Origin: Alphaproteobacteria bacterium
GTDB taxonomy: Bacteria; Pseudomonadota; Alphaproteobacteria; Micavibrionales; UBA2020
Reading direction: 5' to 3'
Assembly: GCA_016124645.1 (NCBI GenBank)
Contig: WGNE01000065.1
Location: 1 to 46,766, forward strand
DNA: 46,766 nt
Positions 7,609 through 15,893 of this stretch are shown piece after piece. The notes below the pieces were generated by a model. The model had not been told where the DNA came from and searched no databases. It saw only the letters and a list, made by a program, of their open reading frames with translations. The position numbers and the translations under genes were made by a program. Position 1 is the first letter of the stretch, and each line of letters begins with the position of its first letter.

Positions 7609-8568
7609 ATGGCAAAAACAGCGGCAAACAAAGCGCAACCGTCGGCGGCCGAGGGCATGAGCGTCGCCGTCATCCTGCCGTGCTACAACGAAAAGCTGAC
7701 CATCGCCACCGTCGTGAAGCAGATGAAGGAGACGCTGCCCGGCGCGCGCGTCATCGTTTTCGACAACAATTCGAAGGACGGCTCCGGCGAGCTCGCGCGC
7801 GAGGCGGGGGCCGAGGTGCGGCGCGTGAACCTGCAGGGCAAGGGAAACGTGGTGCGCCGCATGTTCGCCGACGTCGATGCCGACATCTACCTGATGCTGG
7901 ACGCGGACGCGACCTACGACCCCGCGACCGCGCCGCTGCTCATCGAGGCCGTGGCGAAGGGCGAGGCGGACATGGCCATCGGCGTGCGCAAGGGCGCGGC
8001 CGAGGCCTTTCCCGCCGGTCATCAGCTGGGCAACAAGCTGTTCAACATGATCGTGGCCGGGTTCTTCGGCGGGGGGATGCAGGATATTTTCTCCGGCTAC
8101 CGCGCCTTTTCGCGCCGCTTCGCCAAGTCTTTTCCCGCGCAAAGCGAGGGCTTCGAGACGGAGACCGAGCTTAGCGTTTATACGCTCGAGCAGCGCATCC
8201 CCTTCGTCGAGATTCCCTCCGCCTATGGCGTGCGGCCGGAAGGCTCCTTCAGCAAGCTGCAGACCTACCGCGACGGCTGGCGCATTTTGCTCACCATCAT
8301 GCTGCTCTATAAAAGCCTGCGGCCCATGATGTTCTTCGGGCTGCTCTCGCTCTATACCGCCGCGCTGTCGCTCATCCTCGGCCTGCCGGTCATCGCGGAA
8401 TGGCGGCAGACGGGGCTGGTCGCGCGGCTGCCGACGGCGGTGCTCAGCAGCTCGCTCGGGCTTATCGCCGTGCTGCTTTTCGTGGCGGGCATGGTCTTGA
8501 ACAGCGTCGCGCGCGCCTATCGTGAATCGCGCCACCTTGCCTATCTGGGCATTTCCGGTCCCGGCTGA
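7609..8568 (+). CDS. Family 2 glycosyltransferase with two C-terminal membrane helices
   Basis: 319 residues from the ATG after GGGGGATATC. The catalytic domain (about residues 15-220) has VAVILPCYNEKLTIATVVKQ, VIVFDNNSKDGSGELAR, LMLDADATYDP (DxD-like, metal and nucleotide sugar) and DIFSGYRAFSRRF. Two hydrophobic segments follow (about 235-265 and 280-305). This is the DPM1/DpmI-like GT2 layout: cytosolic transfer of a sugar, often to polyprenyl phosphate, by a membrane-bound enzyme. The next gene encodes a GtrA-type protein starting in the same TGATG, so the two most likely act together, with GtrA-type proteins thought to flip or assist the lipid-linked sugar. rmlA is divergent upstream, which suggests a surface glycan context. 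Confidence 0.88.
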   Translation: MAKTAANKAQPSAAEGMSVAVILPCYNEKLTIATVVKQMKETLPGARVIVFDNNSKDGSGELAREAGAEVRRVNLQGKGNVVRRMFADVDADIYLMLDADATYDPATAPLLIEAVAKGEADMAIGVRKGAAEAFPAGHQLGNKLFNMIVAGFFGGGMQDIFSGYRAFSRRFAKSFPAQSEGFETETELSVYTLEQRIPFVEIPSAYGVRPEGSFSKLQTYRDGWRILLTIMLLYKSLRPMMFFGLLSLYTAALSLILGLPVIAEWRQTGLVARLPTAVLSSSLGLIAVLLFVAGMVLNSVARAYRESRHLAYLGISGPG

Positions 8569-9074
8569 TGACGCCGCCGCGGCTCCGCGACATCATCGAA
8601 AAATATCCCTTCGCGCGTTACCTGCTCGTCGGCGGCTTCGGCTTCATCATCGACGCGGGCGGGCTGGAAGGTCTGGTCGCGCTCTCGGTCAACGTCTATG
8701 TCGCGCGCGCTTTTTCCATGACCTCGGCGATTTTCGTTTGCTACTTTTTGCACCGCCGCTTCACCTTCGCCGAGGAACGCATGGGCGTGGCGATGCCCGA
8801 AACGCCGGGCCGCTTTTCCGCCTTCGTCGCTTCCCAGCTTTTCGCCGCCGCGGTCAACTACGGCTCGTTCTGCGTCATGCTGTGGGTTTTGTCGATGCGC
8901 TGGTTCACCGCGCTGGTGCCGGACTGGTTCTGGCTGCCCGAGCCCGCCTTCTTCTCGCGCATGGGGGCGCTTTGCTTCGGTGTGGGGCTGGGGCTTGTGG
9001 TGAATTACCTGCTGGTGAAAAAGGTCTTCGTCCACGGGCTGCGCCTGCCGCGCTTTTTGCGCGGGAAGGACTAG
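8568..9074 (+). CDS. GtrA-family membrane protein
   Basis: 168 residues, four hydrophobic segments: about 18-38 (FARYLLVGGFGFIIDAGGLE), 45-65, 85-115 and 130-155. FARYLLVGGFGFIIDAG and FHRRFTF-type 'LHRRFTFAE' are the GtrA/DPMS_2 signatures. The family is implicated in moving polyprenyl-linked sugars across the membrane for glycosylation of O-antigen, teichoic acid or arabinogalactan. Its ATG overlaps the stop of the GT2 gene by one base (TGATG), which implies translational coupling. The 3' end overlaps the convergent LVIVD gene by four bases. Confidence 0.88.
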   Translation: MTPPRLRDIIEKYPFARYLLVGGFGFIIDAGGLEGLVALSVNVYVARAFSMTSAIFVCYFLHRRFTFAEERMGVAMPETPGRFSAFVASQLFAAAVNYGSFCVMLWVLSMRWFTALVPDWFWLPEPAFFSRMGALCFGVGLGLVVNYLLVKKVFVHGLRLPRFLRGKD

Positions 9075-10243
9075 CGTTTCAGCGCTTTCACGCCCGACCA
9101 CGTGCCGCCGAAGGGCGCCTTCGCCTTGATGTAGCCAAGGTATATCGCGTCGTCCGTCAGCGTCATGCCCCATGTGCCCAGCCCGTTCTTGGGCTTGCCG
9201 TAGCCGGCGACGAGTTCCGGCGCGGCGGGGTTGGCGATGCTCAGCACGCGCAGCTCGCTGTCCCCGGCGGACATGTAGAGCCGGTGGTGCGCGGCATCGA
9301 GCGCGATCTGGTTGGTATGCCCGGGGCTGTTGAACCAGTAGTTCAGCAGCGAATCGCAATGCCACGGGTTCCACGTGCCCTTCTGGCGGATATCGCGCAG
9401 GTCGGAAAGGTCCACGACCTCCAGCCCGCAGTAATCCGTCGTCACATAGGCCAGCGGCCAGTCGAGCGCGACGGCGTTATAGGCCTGCTGCTTGCGCATC
9501 AGGTCGGCGTTGATATAGGCGGCTTTTTCCTTCAGGTGCAGCGGGTCCGAAACGTCGATGAGCCGCAGCCCGCCGGAATCGTCCGCCAGCAGCAGCATAT
9601 GATCATGCAGCGCCATGCCCCGCGCCTTGGGCGTGGAAAGCACGCCGGGGTTCTTGTGCGGGAAATCGACATAGGGCTTGAAGGATGACAGCAGCTTCGG
9701 GTTCTTCTTGTCCGAAACGTCGAAGACGAGCACGCCGAGCTGCATGACCGAGACATAGGCCGTATCCCCGTCCACCAGCACGGCCGAAGCGCCGCGCAAC
9801 GTTTGACTGGAGGCCCAGACGGATGCGACGGCGGGTTTTTCAGGCTCGCTGACGTCGATGACCGCCAGCCCGGCCTTCGCGCCCTTGATATCGAAAAAAT
9901 CGCCCAGGGCGACGTAAAGGTAATCGCCCTGCTGCGCGACGTACATCGCGTCCATCCCGTCCAGCTTGTCCTTCCCGATCACAGCGTCGGTTTCGGGGCT
10001 GTCGGTCGAGACGTTCAGGACGACGAGCCCGCCGTCCTTGTCGGCGATGTAGAGATAAGGCCGGCCCTGCGTATCCTTCACGAGGGACAGCGGCATGCCG
10101 CGCTTCACTTTATATTCCCATTTCAGGGGGAAGCTCGGCAGTGGCTTGTCGTCGTCCGCCGCGCGCGCGGGGGGCGGAAGAAGGAAGACGGCAAGGAAAA
10201 GCGCGGCGGCGATGGAGCACAGGAAGGCGCGGCAGGTTTTCAT
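9071..10243 (-). CDS. Exported LVIVD-repeat beta-propeller protein
   Basis: 390 residues. A signal peptide (residues 1-28, ending PPPARAADD) is followed by repeated blocks of the type 'Y-aDkdGGLvVlnvS.p..P': YIADKDGGLVVLNVS, GLAVIDVSEPEKPAV, GVLVFDVSDKKNPKLL, GGLRLIDVSDPLHLKE, GLEVVDLSDLRDIRQK and ELRVLSIANPAAPELV. These are LVIVD repeats that fold as a beta-propeller, so a periplasmic or surface role is expected; substrates are unknown for the family. Its ATG overlaps the mmsB stop (ATGA), so it is the last gene of an mscS-mmsB-LVIVD unit, although the three functions have no obvious link. Confidence 0.85.
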   Translation of the reverse strand: MKTCRAFLCSIAAALFLAVFLLPPPARAADDDKPLPSFPLKWEYKVKRGMPLSLVKDTQGRPYLYIADKDGGLVVLNVSTDSPETDAVIGKDKLDGMDAMYVAQQGDYLYVALGDFFDIKGAKAGLAVIDVSEPEKPAVASVWASSQTLRGASAVLVDGDTAYVSVMQLGVLVFDVSDKKNPKLLSSFKPYVDFPHKNPGVLSTPKARGMALHDHMLLLADDSGGLRLIDVSDPLHLKEKAAYINADLMRKQQAYNAVALDWPLAYVTTDYCGLEVVDLSDLRDIRQKGTWNPWHCDSLLNYWFNSPGHTNQIALDAAHHRLYMSAGDSELRVLSIANPAAPELVAGYGKPKNGLGTWGMTLTDDAIYLGYIKAKAPFGGTWSGVKALKR

Positions 10244-11130
10244 GCGTCCCCCGAAAAATGTTTCTGGATGCTGGAGAAATCGAGCTTGCCGTGCCCGTCC
10301 GCGCTGTGCCGCGCATAAATCTCGCGCGCCGCCTTTCCCAGCGGGGTTTCCGCCCCGCCCGCTTCCGCCGCCGCCTGCGCGAGGGTGAGGTCCTTCAGCA
10401 TCAGGTCGGTGCCGAAGCCGCCTTCGTAGCCGCGCGCCGCGGGCACATTCTCCATCACGCCCGGCATCGGGTTGTAAACCTCCAGCGCCCAGTTGCGGCC
10501 CGAGCTTTTGGCCATGATGCCGGACAGGGTTTTGGGGTCCAGCCCGTTCTTCGCGCCCATATTGAGGGCTTCCGCGGTGCCGATCATCATCACGCCCAGC
10601 AGCATGTTGTTGCAGATTTTCGCGACCTGCCCCGCGCCGTTTTTCCCCGCGTGCATGATATTCTTGCCCATTTTCTCCAGCACGGGGCGCGCGCGTTCGA
10701 GCGCCGCGTCGTCACCGCCGATGATGAAAGTCAGCGTGCCTGCCGCCGCGCCTGCCGTGCCGCCGGAAACCGGCGCGTCCAGCATGTCGAAACCCTTGCC
10801 TTTCGCCGCCGCCGCCACTTGCCGCGCGGTTTGCGCGTTGATGGTGCTGCAGTCGATGAGCAGCGCGCCCGGTTTCGCGTTTTCGAGGATGCCGCCCGCG
10901 CCAAGATAGGCCGTCTCCACATGTTCGCCCGCGGGCAGCATGGTGATGACGATGTCGGCGTTCTTCACCGTCTCCGCGGTCGTCGCGGCGGGCGTCGCAC
11001 CCGCTTCGGCCAGCTTTTGCACGGCTTGCGGCACGATGTCATGCGCCGTGACGGCAAAGCCCGCCTTCACGAGGTTTTGCGCCATGGGGCCGCCCATGTT
11101 GCCAAGGCCGATGAAGCCGATGTTCGTCAT
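10240..11130 (-). CDS. mmsB: 3-hydroxyisobutyrate dehydrogenase family protein
   Basis: 296 residues. NIGFIGLGNMGGPMAQNLVK is the NAD(P)-binding signature of beta-hydroxyacid dehydrogenases. MLDAPVSGGTAGAAAGTLTF is the substrate-binding block, and GAGQVAKICNNMLLG carries the catalytic Lys (GxGxxxKxxNN). The C-terminal SGRNWALEVYNPMPGVM matches the 3-hydroxyisobutyrate dehydrogenase subgroup rather than tartronate semialdehyde reductase. The enzyme oxidises 3-hydroxyisobutyrate to methylmalonate semialdehyde in valine breakdown. No other valine-pathway genes are in the window. It starts 15 bases after the mscS-type gene. Confidence 0.88.
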   Translation of the reverse strand: MTNIGFIGLGNMGGPMAQNLVKAGFAVTAHDIVPQAVQKLAEAGATPAATTAETVKNADIVITMLPAGEHVETAYLGAGGILENAKPGALLIDCSTINAQTARQVAAAAKGKGFDMLDAPVSGGTAGAAAGTLTFIIGGDDAALERARPVLEKMGKNIMHAGKNGAGQVAKICNNMLLGVMMIGTAEALNMGAKNGLDPKTLSGIMAKSSGRNWALEVYNPMPGVMENVPAARGYEGGFGTDLMLKDLTLAQAAAEAGGAETPLGKAAREIYARHSADGHGKLDFSSIQKHFSGDA

Positions 11131-11145
11131 GTCTGCCTCTCTTTG

Positions 11146-12489
11146 TCAGGCCTGTTTCGCGGCGCGCAGGGCGTCTTGCAGCCATTGTTCCGCCTTGATG
11201 TGCACGTCGCGCTGCGGGAAGGGGATTTCCACGCCGTTTTCCCTGAACAGGTCCCAGACGCGGTAGTAGATGTCGCTCTTCAGGTTCTGGATGCCGTTGG
11301 TGGGGTCGGTGATCCAGACCAGCAGCGAATGATCGACCGAGTTGTCGCCGAATCCGCTGATGAGGCAGACGGGCGCGGGGTACTTCAAAACCCGCGGGTG
11401 CTCGGCTACCGCCTGCAGCAAAAGCTCCTTCACCTTGTGAATATCCGCGCCGTAGGAAACCCCGACGGGCACGGCCACGCGCACCTTGTTGTCGCTGTAG
11501 GACCAGTTCTCGACCTCCTGCGTGATGAGGGTCTCGTTCGGAATCAGGTGCTCCTTGCCCTCGCGGGTGAGGACCGAGACGTAGCGCGCCCCCAGCGAAT
11601 TGACCCAGCCGAAGGTCTGGCCGACCGATATCACGTCGCCCGGCTTCACCGATTTGTCGAGCAGCAGGATCATCCCGCTGATGAGGTTGGAAAAGACTTT
11701 TTGCAGGCCGAAACCGATGCCGAAGCCGAGAGCGCCGGAGAAGACCGTGAGCGCCGTCAGGTTCACGCCCGCGATATTGAAGCCGATGACGACCGCCACC
11801 GCGTAGAGGGTGATGTTCGAGACCTTCTGGAACAACACGCGCTGCGAAGGGGTCAGCCCGTCCGTCTTCGAAAAAGCGTGGTCGAGAAAGCCCGAGATGA
11901 TCCGCACCGCCCAGAGCAGCACGCCGAAGGCGATGACGCTTTTCACCATGACCAGCAGGGAAAGCTTGAAATCGCCGATGGAGAAAGTCGCCTTGTGCAG
12001 GATGCCCACGACGCGGTCCAGCCAGCCCATGATGCTCAGCGCCACCATGCCCCAGAGGAAGAACGCGATGAGCCGCGACCAGAAGATGTTGCGGATGGTG
12101 CCCGAGGTCAGCCGGATGACGCCCCATGCGGCGACGAGGCTGGCCGTTGTGTGGATGATGGCGAGCGGCGTGGAAAGCCCCGCCGCCACCATGACCACGC
12201 ACCATAGCGCGGCGGAGCTGTAGATCAGGAAAAACAGCTCGCGGTAGGAAGCATGCAGGCGCACGGGCGCCCAGCCGTTGCCGCGCGGCTTCAGCCGCGT
12301 TTCCAGCCAGACGGCGCTGGGTTCGGAAAAATACCAGGCGAGGGCGGCGATGACGGCGATGGCGAGGCTCTCGCCGGCCATCTGCCCGCTGAAGGTCAGG
12401 TGGCGCGCCCAGTCGAGCGCGGCTTCGGCCTGTTTTTGCGCGAGGGCCGCGTAGTCGGAGAGGTTGTCGTATTGTTCTGTCTTTGCCAC
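11146..12489 (-). CDS. Mechanosensitive ion channel, MscS family
   Basis: 447 residues from a GTG preceded by ACGGGGAAGAC. An upstream ATG in frame is possible but has no ribosome site. At least four hydrophobic segments precede the pore helix. The pore-lining TM3 region is GALGFGIGFGLQKVFSNLIS, followed by GMILLLDKSVKPGDVI, the signature of MscS. LTREGKEHLIPNETLI and VENWSYSD belong to the beta domain, and the alpha-beta C-terminus includes VGVSYGADIHKVKELL. It would open under membrane tension in the inner membrane to release solutes on osmotic downshift. It is longer than E. coli MscS (286 residues) because of extra N-terminal helices. It is the first gene of a three-gene minus-strand unit. 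Confidence 0.88.
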   Translation of the reverse strand: MAKTEQYDNLSDYAALAQKQAEAALDWARHLTFSGQMAGESLAIAVIAALAWYFSEPSAVWLETRLKPRGNGWAPVRLHASYRELFFLIYSSAALWCVVMVAAGLSTPLAIIHTTASLVAAWGVIRLTSGTIRNIFWSRLIAFFLWGMVALSIMGWLDRVVGILHKATFSIGDFKLSLLVMVKSVIAFGVLLWAVRIISGFLDHAFSKTDGLTPSQRVLFQKVSNITLYAVAVVIGFNIAGVNLTALTVFSGALGFGIGFGLQKVFSNLISGMILLLDKSVKPGDVISVGQTFGWVNSLGARYVSVLTREGKEHLIPNETLITQEVENWSYSDNKVRVAVPVGVSYGADIHKVKELLLQAVAEHPRVLKYPAPVCLISGFGDNSVDHSLLVWITDPTNGIQNLKSDIYYRVWDLFRENGVEIPFPQRDVHIKAEQWLQDALRAAKQA

Positions 12490-12606
12490 GTCTTCCCCGT
12501 CAGCCGTTCGAAAATTTCGAAAATATCGAATGAAACTATAGCATTTTTGCAAGGCGGCTGGCCAGACGCCTGCTTTCGGCGGCGGCGGCGGGCGGGAAGG
12601 GCGGCG

Positions 12607-13131
12607 TCAGCCCCCTTTTGCCGGGTCTTTCGCGCCTTCGGGCAGGCGGAAGCTGCGGTACTGGCGGATGACGAAACCGAGGATGAAGGCCATCATGACC
12701 CCCAGCAGCGCCCAGATGAGCGTGTTGTCCATCCTGACCGGATAGGCAAGATTGGCCATGATGACGAGCTGGTGCAGGGCGACGATGAAAGCGGCGACGA
12801 TAACCGAAAAGCCGTTCATGTCCCGCTGCAGTTTCCCGACCGTCTGCGCGCGGCGTTCGGGCGCGAGCCAGTAACCCTTGTGGGGCAGGTTGATGAGCCG
12901 CGGCGGCATGATGCGGAACAAAAGCCCGCTGCCCGCCATGACGCCCGGCAGGAACAGCAGGAAGCCGAGGTAGAAATTACGGAAGGCCTCTTTCGTCATC
13001 CAGCCGTTGGGAATGCCGCCGCCGCCGAAATGGGTGGCGACGCGGCGCGGAAGCTGGGGCCAGTAATGCTCCAGCTGCGCGCCGGCCAGCGCATAGAGGG
13101 CGAGGTAGCAAAGCAAGGGAAAATGACGCAT
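12607..13131 (-). CDS. DUF1648-type small membrane protein
   Basis: 174 residues. After a first helix (residues 5-20) the segment LPRRVATHFGGGGIPNGWMT matches the DUF1648 motif (LP..vptHf...G.pdgw..k). Further helices lie near 50-72 (FYLGFLLFLPGVMAGSGLLF), 108-130 and 136-155. In Gram-positive bacteria DUF1648 is found in SdpI-type immunity proteins, but this protein lacks the rest of that architecture, so the function is open. It is the last gene of a unit with tpsB and an unknown membrane protein; the gaps between these genes are 12 bases each. Confidence 0.72.
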   Translation of the reverse strand: MRHFPLLCYLALYALAGAQLEHYWPQLPRRVATHFGGGGIPNGWMTKEAFRNFYLGFLLFLPGVMAGSGLLFRIMPPRLINLPHKGYWLAPERRAQTVGKLQRDMNGFSVIVAAFIVALHQLVIMANLAYPVRMDNTLIWALLGVMMAFILGFVIRQYRSFRLPEGAKDPAKGG

Positions 13132-13143
13132 GAGATAAAACTC

Positions 13144-13941
13144 CTATTCCACCTGCACTTCCGCCTTGCCTGCCGCGCGGGGCACTTCCTTGACGAAGCC
13201 GTCCTCCGCCGAGGCGTTGCGGATGTAGCGCTTGATGAGCACCTCGCCGATGCCGACCATGCGGCGCGCGTGCTTCTGGTCCATTTCCAGCCAGGCGATG
13301 AGCGCCTCGACCGGCAGCCATTCGATGGCGCGCGGGTGGTCGGATTGCGGGTTGTAGATGGTGATGATGGTGTGGAACACGTATTCCTCGTGCGGGACGA
13401 GGATGAATTCCACCTGTCCGGGCGCGAATTTGTGCAGCCGGCGGTAATCGGCCAGTATCCGGTGGGTTTCGGGGTTGTTGGGCATGAAGACCTTGTAGCG
13501 GCAGCCGCGCGCGAGCGAGGTCTGGACGGCCTCGAAGATCTCCGTGCCCGGCTCGATGGAATAGGTCAGCTCCGGCGCGAAGGCCCAGACCTCCTCCGCG
13601 CCCATCTCCAGCATCTGCACGTATTTCTGGTTCACCAGCCAGTTGAGGTTGTTGGAGAGGATGATGTTGTTCAAGACCTCCAGCCGTTGGTCGAAATATT
13701 CCTGGTTGTGCAGCTTGTTGATCATGGCGTTGACGACCATGTTCATGACGGCGAGGAAAAGGAAGATGCCGCCGCCCACCGCCAGCGCCATGGGCGAGAC
13801 GCGGTCCTTGATCGCATCGAAGCTGAAGGCGAGCAGGATGACCCCCACGCCGGTCGCGGCGACGAAGACCGGGCTGTGGAACACGCGGTTCAGCACCGAT
13901 TCATGCGATTTCCTCTTGGCCTCGGAAGATGAGTCTGACAT
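13144..13941 (-). CDS. Membrane protein of unknown function with cytosolic domain
   Basis: 265 residues from an ATG with a perfect AGGAGG eight bases upstream. Two hydrophobic helices (about residues 27-43 and 50-75) are followed by a soluble domain with VWAFAPELTYSIEPGTEIFE, LARGCRYKVFMPNNPETHRI and VEFILVPHEEYVFHTIITIY. The 'ei-wafaP.l......f..v...l.rG..Y.vf.P' pattern is seen in several bacterial regulatory or phospholipase-D-fold-like domains, but no HKD motif is present, so an enzyme is not supported. It sits between the TpsB gene and the DUF1648 gene, suggesting an envelope-related role. I do not recognise the family. Confidence 0.65.
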   Translation of the reverse strand: MSDSSSEAKRKSHESVLNRVFHSPVFVAATGVGVILLAFSFDAIKDRVSPMALAVGGGIFLFLAVMNMVVNAMINKLHNQEYFDQRLEVLNNIILSNNLNWLVNQKYVQMLEMGAEEVWAFAPELTYSIEPGTEIFEAVQTSLARGCRYKVFMPNNPETHRILADYRRLHKFAPGQVEFILVPHEEYVFHTIITIYNPQSDHPRAIEWLPVEALIAWLEMDQKHARRMVGIGEVLIKRYIRNASAEDGFVKEVPRAAGKAEVQVE

Positions 13942-13953
13942 ATGGGATACCTC

Positions 13954-15654
13954 CTAGAATTTCGCCGTCAGCGCGCCGAACAGCCGCGGGCGCTTGTCAT
14001 TGCTGGTCTGCACCCGGCGCGTGAGCGGCACGGCCAGCTCCAGCGAGCCCGAGAGCGTGGCGTTGAAATTCACCCTTGTGCCGAAGCCCATGTCGGCCAG
14101 CGACTGCCGCCGGTCCTTCACGACGGCGTTGTCCCAGTCCCAGACCTTGCCGATGTCGTAAAAGCCGTAAAGCTGCACGAGGTCCGCGGCGGAGGGGAAG
14201 GGGTTGTTGGCGCGCAGTTCGAGGCGCGCGGCGAGGCCGTTTTCCCCGGTGATCTCGGAACTGTCGTAGGCGCTGCCGAAATTCGCGCCGCCGACGCCGA
14301 ATTCCTCGGAAGCCAGCAGCGTGTTCGCCGACCACTGGCCGGAGAGCGCGGCGTAGAGATCGACCCCGTCATAGACGCCTTGCACGCGCGAGAGCTGCAT
14401 GGTGCCCTTGAAGAACTTCGGGTCGCCCAGCGCGCGGGTCAGGCCGGCATCCCCCTTGCGGCTGGCGTTGAGGACGGGCAGTCCCCGGCTCAGCTCCGCG
14501 CTGACGGTATTGACGCCCATGAGGCGGTCCGCCACCTGCCATGTGGCGCCGAGGCGCAGCACGCGCAGCCTGTCCTCCGTCGCGCCGAGGCCGAGGTTGT
14601 CGTTGCGCGTGGAATCGAGGTAGTCGAACTTGACCGTGCAGTAAAGGTTCTCCGCGCGCGAGCGGATGAAGGGGTGGGAGATGGCGAGGTTATAGGCATG
14701 GGCCAGCCCGTGCACGTCGAAGGAGGCGAGGGTGTATCCGGGCCGCGTCGTCGTGACGTTGCCGCCCAAGGTCAGCACGGTGCCCTCGCCGTCCAGCGGC
14801 TGGCTCCACGACAGGCCGGCGTAGTCCAGCTCGCGGTGCGGCTGGCCGTCCGGCGCGCTGACCAGCTGCAGGTTGATGCCCTCGCCGAGGCCGAAGGCGT
14901 CGTTGAGCCGCGTGCCCGCGTTCGCCTGCAAGGGGCCGAGATAGCGCGAGCCGCGGTTGTCGGCCTGCAAAAAGACGTCATAGGGCTTTTGCTTCACGAC
15001 GACGGTGACGTCCGACGCGCCCGCGGTATGGGCGGAGGGCGAGAGCACCGCGCGGGCCGAAACCCCGGCCATGTCGTTCATCAGCAGGATATAGCGTTCC
15101 AGCGTCTTCGCGTTCAGCGGCTTTTGCGCGGCGATCTTCTGCGCGAGACGTTGCAGCATGGCGCGGTCCTTCCCGTCGCCGCCCTGCACCGTCACCTTAT
15201 CGACGAAGCCTTCCACCGCCTGCAGCCTCACCGCGCCGTCCTCGATGGTCTGGGGCGGGATGATGACCTGCGAGAGGATGTAGCCGTCGTTGCGGTATTT
15301 CACGGTCAGCTTCTGCGCCAGCGCGTAGATGTTGGCGAGGCTGATTTTTTTGCCGATCATGGCCCCGTAAAAAGGCTTGAGCTGCGCGGGCGCATAGACC
15401 GTCACCCCGTCCAGCGTCACGGCCTTCAGCACGAAGGTGATTTTGCCGGCCCCTTCGGGGGCGTTCACCTTGCCCATGCCGGGGGCGGGGGCGGAAACCT
15501 CCGGCGCGCCCGGCACCTGCATCGGCGCGATCTGCCCCTGCACGCGCGAGGCCTCGGCCGAGCCCGGGACATTGGGCGCGGCGGCGCGGGCGGCGCCCGT
15601 CAGCGACAGGGCCAGCGCGCAGGCGGCAATGATGGACCGGCAAAAATTCTTCAT
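13954..15654 (-). CDS. Two-partner secretion transporter TpsB (ShlB/FhaC/HecB-like), no TpsA nearby
   Basis: 566 residues from the ATG that begins a clean signal peptide (MKNFCRSIIAACALALSLTG, cut near AARA-AAP); earlier in-frame codons would spoil it. A Pro/Ala linker leads to POTRA-type domains (about 70-215) with LANIYALAQKLTVKYRNDGY and ILSQVIIPPQTIEDGAVRL. The beta-barrel follows (DVFLQADNRGSRYLGPLQAN ... LFGALTAKF, ending in the C-terminal Phe of outer-membrane proteins). TpsB proteins export one large TpsA exoprotein across the outer membrane. The loop-6 tetrad, usually [VF]RG[YF], reads GSAY at residues 460-463 (FGSAYDSSEITGENG), so its conserved Arg is missing. No TpsA gene lies in the window; two small membrane-protein genes follow instead. 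Confidence 0.88.
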   Translation of the reverse strand: MKNFCRSIIAACALALSLTGAARAAAPNVPGSAEASRVQGQIAPMQVPGAPEVSAPAPGMGKVNAPEGAGKITFVLKAVTLDGVTVYAPAQLKPFYGAMIGKKISLANIYALAQKLTVKYRNDGYILSQVIIPPQTIEDGAVRLQAVEGFVDKVTVQGGDGKDRAMLQRLAQKIAAQKPLNAKTLERYILLMNDMAGVSARAVLSPSAHTAGASDVTVVVKQKPYDVFLQADNRGSRYLGPLQANAGTRLNDAFGLGEGINLQLVSAPDGQPHRELDYAGLSWSQPLDGEGTVLTLGGNVTTTRPGYTLASFDVHGLAHAYNLAISHPFIRSRAENLYCTVKFDYLDSTRNDNLGLGATEDRLRVLRLGATWQVADRLMGVNTVSAELSRGLPVLNASRKGDAGLTRALGDPKFFKGTMQLSRVQGVYDGVDLYAALSGQWSANTLLASEEFGVGGANFGSAYDSSEITGENGLAARLELRANNPFPSAADLVQLYGFYDIGKVWDWDNAVVKDRRQSLADMGFGTRVNFNATLSGSLELAVPLTRRVQTSNDKRPRLFGALTAKF

Positions 15655-15816
15655 CGAAAACAAAACCCCGGGATAGAAAAACGCTCTCCCGTCACCAGTA
15701 TAGGCGACAACATGAGGAAAATCCAACAAAACACTGAAAAAGAAAGGTTTTAATAAAAAATCACGCTTTTCAGTATTATGTCAGCTGCGAGGCCCGCCCG
15801 CGCCGCGATAGACGTA

Positions 15817-15852
15817 AGAAAAAACCCCCGCCGGGAGGGGCGGGGGTTCTTT
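15817..15852 (-). terminator. Terminator of the dnaK-like gene
   Basis: AAGAAAAAACCCCCGCC, a short GC-rich loop, then GGCGGGGGTTCTTT. A strong GC stem with A/T flanks, 40 bases past the dnaK stop. It can also stop transcription entering from the + strand. Confidence 0.8.
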
Positions 15853-15893
15853 CACAGATGGTCTGTTATTTTAAGCGGCAGGACCGCTGTTTG

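Noticed and set aside
7504-8535. Upstream extension of rmlA to a 635-residue protein
   Set aside because: The extra part is antisense to the GT2 gene; the ATG at 7503 has a ribosome site and begins with the family N-terminus.
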